This document shows, piece after piece, positions 1-10,652 of a stretch of DNA of 23,963 bases. A program made the position numbers and the translations under genes. Below the pieces are notes generated by a model that was given only the letters and a program-made list of their open reading frames with translations, made no database searches and was not told the origin of the DNA. Positions within the stretch are counted from its first letter, which is position 1, and every line of letters starts with the position of its first letter. This stretch comes from Chloromonas sp. AAM2 (Eukaryota; Chlorophyta; Chlorophyceae; Chlamydomonadales; Chlamydomonadaceae). The DNA is taken from contig QAXH01005437.1 of assembly GCA_004335635.1 (NCBI GenBank), positions 8,138 to 32,100 on the forward strand. The letters are read 5' to 3'.

Positions 1-2
<2 letters not shown>

Positions 3-60
<58 letters not shown>
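3..60. repeat. (GT)29 dinucleotide microsatellite
   Basis: An uninterrupted GT repeat of about 29 units. It ends directly before ctccacctgcag, the apparent 3' splice site of the next exon, so it occupies the place of the polypyrimidine tract of that intron. Confidence 0.97.
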
Positions 61-61
<1 letters not shown>

Positions 62-72
62 TCCACCTGCAG

Positions 73-967
73 TGAGCTGGGTGGGTGGTTGCCTGCCCCC
101 GCCTCGCTGGGCAGCATCATGAGACAGAGCGTGCGGAGCTGCGGCCTGGACGACTGGAGCCAGGCAGCGTGGAAAGCAGAGGCTATGCACCAGGTAATGG
201 CCTGATGCTTCCTGCCACTACAGTGAAACGCTATGGATAGCGTACATGTAAAGGATTGGTGTATAGCACATGCAAGCTACAGTGACGGCCAGGACCACCA
301 CAAACGTCCCTTTTTGGACCGTATACGTGTGTGTATGCGCCATCTCTTGTCTTCTGGACGGGTTAGAAATTAACAAAGTGGTAGTTAGGTACTTTGACGC
401 TGTTTTTGGCTTACCTAGCCTACCATATTGCTAGCCACTTTCTGACCTTTTCTACAGTAAGTCACTTACAGACAGTTTACGCTGCCCAAGACGATCGAAA
501 ACGTCTGACTGTTCCTGAAACGCCGAGTCCTGGAGATGGCTGAGGTGACCATATACGGCGTATCTGTGTGCTTATCCGCATGCGTAGCCGTGTGCGTATC
601 CGTATGCGGATGCGGTGGTCCTGGTGGCGGCTGAATGGCTGTTGAGCTGATTGCAACAGATCACCAGGGTGCCAAGCGGGGCACCTGAGACATGATCTTT
701 GATTTGCCAATGGGGAGCCCTGCAAATCTAAGATTCCTTACGGCTGGTTTCTACCTGACAGTGCATCCACCCCCTGTTAGCGTGTCTACACAAATTGTTC
801 GAGTGTGTGTTTACACATTGACTGTGCAGATGCCAGCGGCGTTTGGCAGTGAGCTTGCCACGGCCCTGAACAGTCCCCACGATCGCAGCCCAGGCACGGA
901 CGAGCTGCCTGAGTGGACCGGTTGGGCTACGCATCGCATGCCAACCACGCGCCTGTGCGCTGCATGA
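73..967 (+). CDS. 3' end of an unidentified gene (last two exons, partial)
   Basis: I do not recognise this protein. Exon 73-193 follows the acceptor cctgcag and ends at CAG|gtaatg. It encodes about 40 residues including GLDDWSQAAWKAEAMHQ. A second exon, 830-967, follows gactgtgcag and opens in the matching phase (phase 0) with MPAAFGSELATALN, ending at TGA 965-967. The joined frame is open for 86 codons. Composition (Trp, Pro, Asp, charged residues) is protein-like, but there is no recognisable domain and the 5' part lies outside the window. The exons are supported only by splice sites and phase. The intron between them (194-829) holds degenerate CGTATCC/GTATGCG repeats near 560-615. The gene is convergent with the RS splicing-factor gene downstream. 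Confidence 0.35.
556..616. repeat. Degenerate CGTATCCGTATGCG-type tandem repeat
   Basis: Short imperfect units such as cgtatctgtg, cttatccgcatgcg, gtgcgtatcc and gtatgcggatgcgg follow one another within the putative last intron of the left-edge gene. On the minus strand they read as an Arg/Ile/Thr-rich low-complexity frame that is unlikely to be coding. Confidence 0.6.
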
Positions 968-1912
968 TACACCTTTGCACAGTTGTACCTACTATCCACT
1001 AAGCCTTCAAGAGGATTCCGGATCAGTTTCCATTGACCCACGCAGTACCCTGGGGCCCAGGTACCTCTCAGAGGTCTTCTCTCTGTTCCACCCCCTGATT
1101 CATGATGGTGGGACAAGCCTGCAGCAACCGTCGGGGGTTGTGTGTCAGTGAAGGTGAAGAGCGTTTTGACACTTAGATGGTCAGACATGGTGGATCATGT
1201 GGCAGATTGCAGCCCTGAAACCAGATGTACACGCTGACCCTGTAGCAGGACCAATCGTAGTCTCCTTGCACGTCTGCAGGTTTAGTGTTTACTGTGTCCT
1301 GACTTGTTTTTCGTACCAGCCTTGTTGGTCTTAAGGAGCAACTGTACCACCAGCAGCAGCATTTGTTCAGACATACAGTAGCCACAGATAGCCTGAGCAT
1401 ACACACATCTTACACTGAAAGACGCGTGACTGTCCTGGCATTGCCCACTGCTAGCTAGGCGATGCCCACACGGCTTGCAGAAAATCTGGTGCACTTACAG
1501 GTTCTGAACACTTGCGATGGACGGCAACTTCAACCGTACGTTACAAGTATTAAGAAAGCACGAGTGTATCAGCACGAGTGTATCACAGCTCATGACTTTG
1601 ACAACACAGTAGCCCAGTCTGTGACGCAATGTAATCGCACGCTGGCCGCGGGGCTCCAGTACAGGGTCAGTCACACCAGCGCTTCAAGAAAACAGTACAG
1701 CACATTTAAAGGGCAAGAAGCGTCACACTTGTTGTTTACGCCAGAAAATAAGCAACGTCTGCCCTTTCAAGGTGACGTTTCTATCCGATCCAGGAAAGTG
1801 GATGGCTGGTCCGATGGGTCATGTGCCACTATTGTGGCACAAACACCACAGCCTGGGCTGGAGATAGTCAACTTGCTGACAAGTCCGAGCTACAGTGGCA
1901 ACAGTGTCCTGA
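968..1912. other. Convergent intergenic region, no gene seen
   Basis: This 945 bp separates two converging genes and probably holds both 3' UTRs. It contains a perfect 14-bp direct duplication (gcacgagtgtatca) at 1558-1571 and 1572-1585. On the minus strand TGTAA, the usual chlorophyte polyadenylation signal, occurs at 1545-1541 and 1499-1495, about 370-420 nt past the RS gene stop. A 221-codon + strand frame starting at 1462 crosses into RS exons and lacks protein-like character. Confidence 0.5.
1558..1585. repeat. 14-bp perfect tandem duplication
   Basis: The unit gcacgagtgtatca occurs twice back to back in the intergenic region. It looks like a replication-slippage duplication. No function is visible. 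Confidence 0.9.
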
Positions 1913-4604
1913 TTAGCGGCTGTAGCTGCGCCCGCGACGTGGGCTTCGGCTCCGGCTGCGTCCTCTGCAATACAAAAATTTGTTTACAAAAGCTCAGTTG
2001 CTCACCAGGTTGGACGCACCACACCGCTGGGATGGCCATCAAGACTAGAGGCTGCATACCATTCAGTGCCACAACACTGACTCACAGCTGTGTCATCCAG
2101 CTACACCAAAGGCCTGTAATGAAGTAAGCGCCTCGCACCTGCGGGGAGGGCTGCCGCGCCTGGGGCTGCGGCTGAAGCTCGCGCGGCGTGGCGGTGCATC
2201 CGACCTGTCCCGTGTTCCCCGCTCACGTGCTGCATTGGGGTCCTCATTCTGGACGTACTCAACCTGTACGGCGCAGCAGGAGACACATGAGAAGCCCACA
2301 AAGCTAGCCTGCCAGCATCAAGGCAGCATCAGCCAATGCACAATCTTGGAGTGGTGTGTGTCAAATGCATTGCACCTTTTGGTGTTCTGACCCAGCCCAT
2401 ACCCTAGTCTGTCATGGGTCCCTTACAGTGATGGTGCGTCCATCCAGGTTGGAGAGGTGTGTCTTCTTCATGGCGAACTCAGCGTCCTCCAAGGTTTCAT
2501 ACTGCACGAATGCGTACGCCTGCGTGGCATGTCATGAATACCTTGAGATAAGATGGGCTAGCCAAAGACAGGGACGGACAAGCACGCCCAGCAAGACACA
2601 TTGTTTGTGGTATCATGTTTATCTCCAGCACCCAGGACTGCAAAACATCAGTGACTGTGCGCACCTTCTTGATTTCCACACGCTTGATGGTTCCTGCGTC
2701 ACAAACGGCAGGCCAGAAAAATCACTTTCTGCAGCTGTGATGTGGCCACATGTCGTACAGTGGCACTCCATGGACTGTCACTGCATCAGCGGCCTTGGCC
2801 AACCGAACAGCCCGGCAATCACCTAGGTGCAGACTTGCTGCGCTCACAACCATCACCGAATCCTTCGTACCACGGCATGTGTTATCATTATAATCATCAT
2901 CACCCTTACCATCATCGGACAATACGTATCAGGACAACCTGCACCGCTCTGCACAGATTGGCACTTACCGAACTGTTCAAAGTGACGTTCGATGTCACGC
3001 TCTCGTGTACGGGCAATGTCAAAGTTCACGACAAACAGTGTGGTGGATGGCCGGGTGTCACGCACACGATCTGCATCCTTGGTCTGCAAGGCAGCATGGG
3101 AGACAGGAAGGCTCGGGTCAGGCTAGCATGCTGCTGTACATGGATACATATCACAGGTGCACCTTCCCACCAGGTGTATCAAAGCTGAGCTACAATTCCA
3201 ACCAGTGCCACAATTTGTGCCAAATCCACAACCAGCAACTTGTCCAAACGCCCAAAGCAAAGACAATCACGCAATGCGGCGTGGCACATGACGCACCTTG
3301 GCCCACTGGCACCTGAGCGGGCGATTGCGTCGCCCAACCTCTCGGCCATCCAGCTTGCGGATGGCCCGCTCTGCATCCCGCTCATCAACCATGTACACAA
3401 AGCAGAACCTGCGATGTGATAGTGTGATAAACCAGTTGGCGAAAAGACTACAAATGCGATTGCCTGTCGCACAGACTGGCGAGCATGTGTACACACAATC
3501 CCAGTTGAGTTGCAGCAACCTCAATTTTAAACCAGGTCCATAACACATATACCATGTCACACCAACGACTGCGTTGGCTTGTGCTGTTGACATCTGCGCA
3601 TAGTCACGGGCGCAGTAAGGATGACATAGGTTGAAATAAAAGAGCACAGCGCAGTGTCTGCATACTTTGCTGCATACCTGCCGGGCGATGGCAGTGTATT
3701 GGATGTAAGGACGTTCTACGTGGACGCGTTTTGGCCGGGAAATGCAGGGTTTCGTGGCGGTTGTGTGTGGTTGAGAGCAAGGTCAGGAGCGCGTCAGCCA
3801 GCTTCAGTGTTGTTGCGCATGTAGGCAGCAGGGATGAGGGTGACACGAAGCCAGATGGGTGCCCGCCAAGGGATGCCAACATTGATGTCAGGATGAGGGA
3901 TGCCATGTTGACCAGGCCAAGGCTAAGAGTATTAAGCTCTTGCATGATGATGATGTTGATGCGGACGTCACCACAGGCATGGGAGGTTCAGCCTGCCGTC
4001 AACCAGTGTGATCAGCGCCACCGGTCCTATCTCGCCATGCATCAGGGCAAGGCTTCCTCATGCCCTCGGCAGGTACGCACCCTCTGCAATCACAAGCATG
4101 GCAATAACGATCTTGCAACACGCCACAGGCACGCAAGGTGCTGAGGCAGCAAGAGATTCCGTCTGTACACTCACGTCTTCATGTCAATCCTGTCGACATC
4201 GCCTGCACGCAACAGGCCAACATCGGAACAGCGATTGACGAAGCTGGCGCGAAGTGCAAGAGACCAACTGCTGCTGGCACATGAATATCAAGGCTTACCA
4301 TATTCATCAAACAACCTGCGGATCTCGTGCTCCTGCATCCTGCATGGATAAAGCACCAGGGTTTGGTCCCACCTGGCCCGACAGCTGTACACGATGCATG
4401 CGTTCCAATCTTAAGCCCCATATCATACTTACTCATACTCATAGTTCCCTGCGTACAACAGCAGGCATGAGGGCAGAGAGATACATTTCGTACGTGGTCC
4501 ACGCGACAATGCCTTGGTGCACAACAAGAATCGATTGTTCTCAAGTTGACACGCGTGAAAGAATCATGCTCACCGCAGTAGATGGGTCGGTCTGGTCTGC
4601 TCAT
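1913..4604 (-). CDS. RS31: RS-subfamily SR splicing factor (RS31/RS40/RS41-like), 10 exons
   Basis: Nuclear pre-mRNA splicing regulator of the plant-type RS subfamily: two RRMs and a C-terminal RS domain. Exons (minus strand): 4604-4574, 4448-4433, 4339-4299, 4202-4175, 3408-3297, 3083-2969, 2693-2665, 2519-2427, 2263-2139, 1964-1913. They total 642 nt (213 aa) with matching phases and GT-AG ends throughout. RRM1 (about residues 7-76) starts RPIYCGNYEYE and holds RLFDEYG, RIDMKT, FCFVYMVDERDAERAIRKLD and RCQWAK. RRM2 (about 90-158) holds TLFVVNFD, ERHFEQFG, AYAFVQYETLEDAEFAM and RTITVEY. The spacing and the DERDAE..IRKLD signature match Arabidopsis RS31 as I know the family. The RS region is short, ending GRSRSRSPRRGRSYSR then TAA. 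The first exon starts MSRPDRP. Oddities are a 16-nt exon 2, several exons under 45 nt, and an outlier 766-nt intron inside RRM1. The glycine usual in RNP1 of RRM1 is missing (KTFCFVYM). Confidence 0.93.
3409..4174 (-). other. Long intron 4 of the RS gene (766 nt)
   Basis: The other introns of this gene are 93-275 nt. This one splits RRM1 between RIDMK and FCFVY. In plant RS genes a long intron in the first RRM carries alternative splice sites and premature stop codons (established for the family). Inside it I see an additional plausible donor, CGGCAG|GTATGC, at 3678/3677, and an acceptor-like gtgattgcag near 4087, with in-frame stops between. Whether a cassette exon exists cannot be decided here. 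Confidence 0.5.
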
Positions 4605-5411
4605 CTTTGTTTGAAAAGGCCTTGGAGGCAAAGGGTAGTTAGGTGGCTTGCTGTTCGAGCGTAATGTGAGGTGCGGTCGCGGTTTCCTTGCGCCCGGCTG
4701 TGCGCCCGGCCGTGTGTTGAGCATAGACAAGGACCAAGGAAACGAAACGGCCAAAATGACGGTTGAAGTGGTTGACATCCCCCTCCCTCCTTGCCCTGAA
4801 AGGTTCTCCTGCTGCTTAGTTTGATAACACGTTTTTCAGGTCATAGTTGCTTAAAATGTAATTTGTGCGGGACAGAGGACAAACTCCCAGTCACTAACAG
4901 AAGCTGACACACCTCAAGAAAAAGGATGGAAATCAGGCCACAGTACAAGCTGTATTTGTATCACACAATACACTCCTCATCTCACCATGAGCAAGTTTAC
5001 AAGAGTTTACCAATTGCTGCAACAGGCAGTCTGCAGCAACATATATAACGGCCTTCAGTTAGTCACCAAAGTCAGATCGCCAATCCTCGTGATCGGCACC
5101 ATTACAGCGGCTGCAACCTTCACCTTACGTGGCAGCACTTAAGCACCTGGAGATCACGGTGAAAACGCTGTCATGACAGAAAAGACAGGGCCTGTTCACG
5201 TTACGCTTCACCAACGAAGACACCATGGTTACTGGTCCAGCTTTGAATGCAAAGGATGTCCTTACTCAGCCACTGTCGACCGCTGAGTAGAGAACTGCAT
5301 GTTGTGCTAAAAGCCATGGTTTATCCCATGAAACAGCCTAGAGGACGGATGGTGCTGACTCAGCCATGCCGCGTCACAGCAGGCAAGGCAAGTGCTGACG
5401 AGTCCCAGCAG
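4605..5411. other. Intergenic: RS gene promoter and HPAT 3' region, no gene seen
   Basis: This 807 bp lies between two minus-strand genes. The part next to the RS start is GC-rich and carries a 10-bp repeat, tgcgcccggc, at 4689-4698 and 4701-4710. The part next to the HPAT stop should hold its 3' UTR. A minus-strand TGTAA at 5001-4997 is a candidate polyadenylation signal about 410 nt past that stop. Open frames here have no protein-like composition. Confidence 0.5.
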
Positions 5412-8400
5412 CTACTTCTTAGGTGTCAGATCGGGAAGCAAGTCAATCGCCTTGTTCATCTGGCCAAGCATGGCTGTCAGTGTCTCATGCAGCTCTTTGG
5501 TGACCGGCAGCTTGTCTTGTAAGTGCCACGCACCAGGCTGGAAGGGTTGAGGAGGCATAGGAATGTGTGGCACCTGCATTATAGTCGACCACAGCAGGAG
5601 AAGCCAGTGTGCTAGGCTGAACTTCATACGCAAAATCTTGCCAACAGCCAGGCTCTGAATGAAGGCACAATGCCTGTATCAGCAAAGTGTGTACAGCTGG
5701 CATGCAATTAAGCTCCTGCCCCCTCCTGGTGTCAAGATGTGCAATCAGGCGTGCCCAGGGGACATCAAAGCTCCAATCTTCTACCTGGCGGCTGTGACCT
5801 TCACATCAGGTGGTCATCTTCTTCCATATTCTTCCCTGGCCTTACCTTGAGCGCATGCTCAGGCCTGGTGTACTCGCGCTTCTCCCATCGCCACACCTCA
5901 CCCTTGGTGTCATTCTGCAGAAAGAGCAAAGGCAATTCTACACAACTGGGAGCCTAGGGAATAGATATGACAACCTGACTCGTGCAATAAAGCTCCCACA
6001 TGGATTATGCAAGAAGGCACTGAGGAAATGCAACACCACAGGCACATACTCCAATCAAACGACATGCACACCTACGAAGGGGCGAACAATTTGAACACTT
6101 ACGTAAATAGCTCCCCATGTGTAGTGGCATATGCAGGCATTGCCGAGTGTCGTGTCGTGGGGCGGCTGTGCAAGCAGGATGCTCTTGCCCGGCTCCTGCA
6201 GGGCGGTATGCACCAGGGAACGACCAGTGGAGCAGGTTGCTGCCATGGAACACTGCAATTCTTTCCTCTTGAAGCGGGTTAAGGTAGATCATCCCATGCT
6301 GCATTGCTCGGCCGCAAACCAAGCAAACCTCACTCCCTCCGTCCAAATGCAGGCAGGCCCTTGACGGCGAGCAAGGCACTGCGCACCTGTGTTTCCATCT
6401 TGACGCCGCTGGCCACCACACCGACATCCCACGCATACATCTCGCGCACCCAGCCTGCAATCACCCAGCAGTCGCTGATACCGTTGGCAAAGTTTCAGGC
6501 CAAACGGAAACCTTAGTTCCAGTAGTGTGTGAGTCACTGGACAGAAGCGTGTTGACCTTGCCATGGAATGACGTCAGAGTGAGAACAACGACTGTGTGAC
6601 CTGTCAATCCTGTGGCTACACGTCGTTTTGCGGCTGCAATCAGACGCATGTGTTGAGACATGACATTTGAGAGACAATGCACATTGAACCATTTACATAT
6701 TTTCAGGCCCCTTTTTGGGTCTAACGAGGTATGCGGTCAGGATAGCACCTCGAGGGGTTGGCCACCATCATTACTATCCAGGTGTGTCGCAATCCCCTTC
6801 ACATGTAGGTTGGACGGATTGGAATCCCTCTCCTCTTGTGATTCAAGCAAGCAAGGCTGACAATCTGCGCTAATAATGCTGGTGTACCGCGGCCATGCTG
6901 GAATGCACATGATGCTGCTTGCACCGAGATATGGTGGCCTGGTGAAACGCATGGTCTGTCTTGTACTTGTGATGCGGCTCACATTTCCCACACAGATGAA
7001 ATGGGCATGTCTAAGAAGATGCCAAATAGCAGCATGGGACAGACACGGGCAAACTGCAATGCAATGCAATCTACACAGGCCTGTGTAACAAGCTCTGCAA
7101 CAGTCCTGTTCACTGGTGTGTATCCTGTCATCTCACCCATGAGGTCCACTGCCTCCTTGTCGTTCTCAATGGCTGCGGTGATGAGCTCCCACCTGCACAT
7201 GCCACACACCAGTGCATGCAGGTGCTAAAGCAGACGACAAGCATTGCAAAGTGCAAAATACAGACAATGGCGACTAATAGGAAACGCAGCTTCCAGCATA
7301 TGCTCAAACGCAGGATGCAACTCTAAAACTTGAGTGCAGACTTGAGTGATGTCTGGGTCAACAGTGTCGCACCGTCATGTGCCGTCTTGCCCGTGCATTG
7401 GGAGGGTGAAGGAGTGCCAAGATAGGAGAATACAAGCAGCAGTTACGGAGTCAAGTCGGAAAAGTAGAGGTAGCAGAAGAAGAAGCGTTGAGGCTGGAGC
7501 TTGCAGTGTGGCGTGCCCTATGTTACGATCGCTTGGTTTTAGCATGACTTCCCTCCCACTGACACTGCCACAGAGTAGCCCTATGCCCGCTTGCCCCACC
7601 TGCCCCACCTACACAGGGTTGATCTTCTGCAGGTCTGCAAAGCGCAGCAGTGCGGGTGCTGACCCCGCGGGAGGGATGGCACCCTTCACGTCCAGATTGT
7701 TGGCGTTGGACAGCCGGATGAGCGTCTCAGTCACGCCCTTCCAGGTAGGAATGATGTAGTCAAAGTGGTACAGCAGGCCTGGAGCGTCCGAGTAGGCGTT
7801 GGGGGCCTGCACGCATCAGGGAGGCATGCCGTGTGCATGCCGGGCATGACCTGTGCCCTGCCCAACCTTGGTAACACAAAGGCCCTGGGAGGCTTGGCAA
7901 TGTTTTTAATGGCGTATTCAGCCAATGAAGTGAACTCCTCAGGTTGCAACCAGCAGTTGGGTCGTGGCTGTGTTGGAAGGCCAGGGATCAGGCGTTGAGC
8001 AGCTGTCAGTTAAAGATTTAAACTAATGTCGTGTGTGTTGCACATCAGGACCAGCTGCTGGCGTGCATTGTTGTGGCATGAGCATGAGAGCTCGTATGCT
8101 TGTTTTACTGATTAAACATTTTGCTGACTACTGATCCCCGGTCGTGCTAAGGTATCCTTGCAGTGCGTGTTCTCATGTTGCCCGCACCTGCATGGGCTTC
8201 ATCCACACGTAGTCCGCCTCCACCAGCAGCAGCCACGCGCCCTGGATCATGGAGGGGTCCTGGGCGGCAGCATTCACCCTGCAATCAGCGGGACAAGACG
8301 GACCAGCTGAGACAACCACTGCCACCAATTCGATGACTTGAGTTTGATGCACTGCAACAGATCAAGTCCTCTGAGGCACAGCCTTGTCGACCTGGTCAGT

Positions 8401-10089
8401 GAGCGATTCCATAAGCACACAGTCCCAGCTATTGGACTTAGTCGCTCTGGCCCTCCCAGGCCCAGGTTCAAACACCTTGTCTGCAGTGCCTAATCCATGA
8501 CCGTCCCTCTGCTGGCCTTAAGGCACAGGTCACAGACATGGGAGCTGAGGTCACGTGCGGCCAGTAATTGTGTTGCTTGCAACCATGTAGAGTTCCTCAT
8601 CCACCTACCACGCTTGCACTGCGTTGGGCCGGTCTGCCACCGGGAAGTCACAGTAAACATCGCACTTCGGGTGCAGAGGCCGGACCCGGTATGTGGGGAT
8701 CTGAAAACAAAAGAGCAAGCATACGTGTGCGGGTAACTGACTGCAGAATGTGTTTCCACAGGCGCTGATGCCGGCAGGAAGAATGCTGGCAGGATGAATG
8801 CCGGCAGCCATCAGTGTGAGTTTGATAAAACAGGGACTGACAGAACCAAAGCAGCCATGTAGCTTTGTAGCCCTGGCTTGTAGCCTTGGCAATCAAAAAC
8901 AGCAAGGCACAGTGCTGTGCTCAGCAACATGGTACGTTCCGTTGCTGCTATTGCAAGTGGCTCGTGCCCCAGAACATGCGATGTACTGAACCGCACCTCA
9001 TTCATCAGGTTGTCGTCTGTCATGCGATGTAGGATGCGCGTGAAGCCAGTGAGCTTCTCTCCGCCCGGCATCTTCTGGACCAACTGATACGTGCCATACC
9101 TGAAGGCCACAAGGCAAGACAACCATATAGTTGAGGGCAGGCCATAGACAAGTCGTTCACGACAAGCATCTGGTAAGCGCGTGTTCAGGCTGTGTTCAGG
9201 CTGAACAGCATGCACAGCAGCAGTAAAAAGGTAGCTGGCACATGATCTATCATAAGCACTTTTATACTTTTGATTTGGTACGCAATTTACATGCAATTTA
9301 GTATGCGAAGTACAACAAGATCTGGGCACACATCAGCGAGAATTGGCCACACACATAATTCGAGTTTGAAAGTTCTGGTATGGCGAGCCATTGCTGGTCA
9401 GCAGGGAGTGGATTGTGTCCCCGGCTGGCCTGTCCTTCGCTGCCGGCTTTGGGAGCTGCACTGTGGTTTCGTGATGTGAGCTGTCAGCATTGTTGGTGCT
9501 GGTGCTGGTTGTCTGGGAGGGCAAATCTCGAACTGCTAGAGTCGCGCCTACAGGCAGACGCAAGATCAATGCGATTGTTTATTCTGATACCGTACAGCTC
9601 TCATACAGCAGACTGAAAGGTAACAGCCGAACCATGAAACATGAAATCAACTCAGCATGCGCAACCATCCGTGCTGCAGTGATAATGGCGTTAAGTCTGC
9701 TCTGTGGCGGTGCGAGTGCCGTGCTATTGAGCAAGGATGGCTCGCTCCCTGAAACCAAGATCAAATGCAGAAACCCACACGCACTTGGAATGGAGTTGGC
9801 TTCGCCAATGTGATGCTCGGCCCCTATGCTGAACATTCTGTCAGCAGTCTCCATCACAACCTGCACAAAAAAAATCCATCTCCATTCTTGGACAGGACCA
9901 GTGCCCAAGGCACATGCTGCAAACTGCAGGTGCAGCGTGGGACAGAAGCTGCTTATAACCGAAGTACATTGCACTCACCGTACCGAGAATATATCCCACA
10001 ATGACACCACCTGCCAGGACCAGAAGAAGCTGTTTTGAAGTTGAGGTGATGCTGGCAGCGCTGGCTTTGCCTCTTTGGTAGCCCATCAT
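5412..10089 (-). CDS. HPAT: Hydroxyproline O-arabinosyltransferase (HPAT-type, Golgi), 11 exons
   Basis: Golgi type II membrane enzyme that adds arabinose to hydroxyproline of wall glycoproteins in known relatives. Exons (minus): 10089-9979, 9455-9355, 9099-8997, 8700-8609, 8278-8188, 7806-7613, 7192-7137, 6454-6387, 6195-6103, 5914-5846, 5573-5412. They total 1140 nt (379 aa) with consistent phases. Visible features: a membrane anchor at about 20-42 (QLLLVLAGGVIVGYILGT); IHSLLTSNGSPYQNFQTRIM, matching the HPAT start of the catalytic domain; GGEKLTGFTRILH (83-95); an acidic LLLVEADYVWMKP (about 152-164) where HPATs have SEPDH; GWVREMYA (250-257); QPPHD (282-286); ICHYTWG (294-300); WRWEKREY. 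Length and motif order fit HPAT1-3 (about 360 aa). The start is supported by an in-frame TAG 18 nt upstream (10107-10105); a second Met follows at once. The 5' ends of exons 2 and 9 are the least certain. Serine galactosyltransferase is a more distant alternative. Confidence 0.92.
8767..8812. repeat. Imperfect ~15-bp tandem repeat in an HPAT intron
   Basis: Three imperfect copies of a unit like gatgccggcaggaag / aatgctggcaggatg / aatgccggcagccat run in series within the intron between HPAT exons 3 and 4. No function is visible. Confidence 0.7.
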
Positions 10090-10652
10090 CTTTCTCTGCC
10101 TGCGCTAATGTCTGCAGGTTGCAGCTGATTTAAAAGTTGCGTACTCAAGGGTATCAGCCTGATTCTGGGCTGTATTACATGGACGCCATCGCCGGTGGTT
10201 CGTTAAGATCTTAATTGAATTTACGGCTGGATCGGACACGTCATCGCATGGCTTTAAATCAGACAACCAGAAGCAGCTGCGTAAATGGGATTGTGCAGCG
10301 TGAACGGATATCTGTCATGGTTTGCCTGGCAAGAAAACTCATGCGAAAAGCGCGGCCGGGAGCACGTGACCAGCGGAATGCTCCGAATGCTTTTCCAAGA
10401 AGCGGCATCTTAAGTCTGTCTGCCGCTCCCGAGAACTCCGTGCTGCAAGCGATTGTTTGATTTGCGACTCAGTTGTACCACAAAGTTCCCGTACTCACAA
10501 AACCGCAGACCCTGGCCAAAGCTGCCTGGCGCATCTGTAGAGCCGTCCTGTTGAACCGCAGGCCAGACATACGCATGCGAAGCTGTTTTGCTGGGATATG
10601 CTGATATAGTGGACTGAAGAGGTGGTCCACCCAGGTCGACCCACCTGTCGCC
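10090..10652. promoter_or_regulatory. Divergent promoter region of HPAT-type gene and DRC3
   Basis: The two genes start 563 bp apart on opposite strands, so both promoters must lie here or overlap. I see no clear TATA box or ciliary regulatory motif. A 132-codon minus-strand frame (10410-10808) covers part of it but also overlaps DRC3 exon 1 in antisense and looks non-coding. Confidence 0.55.

Noticed and set aside
1462..2127. 221-codon + strand open frame, one of the longest in the window
   Set aside because: Its right part is antisense to RS exons 9 and 10 (the RS repeat gives Cys/Gly-rich artefact), and the rest has no protein-like pattern.
3604..3945. 113-codon minus-strand frame (MQELNTLSLGL...)
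   Set aside because: It lies wholly inside intron 4 of the RS gene, with no splice sites that keep the RRM1 frame. I considered it as RRM1 upstream coding sequence until the true exons at 4175-4604 were found.
6195..6258. Upstream acceptor for HPAT exon 9 that would add about 19 codons (CSMAATCSTG...)
   Set aside because: In phase, but it adds a Cys/Ser insert absent from relatives. The ccctgcag acceptor at 6196 keeps the spacing to QPPHD.
6005..6460. Alternative 151-codon frame over HPAT exons 8 and 9 (FHGSNLLHWSFPG...)
   Set aside because: The other frame gives QPPHD and HYTWG in the order and spacing of the family, and fits the phases of the flanking exons.
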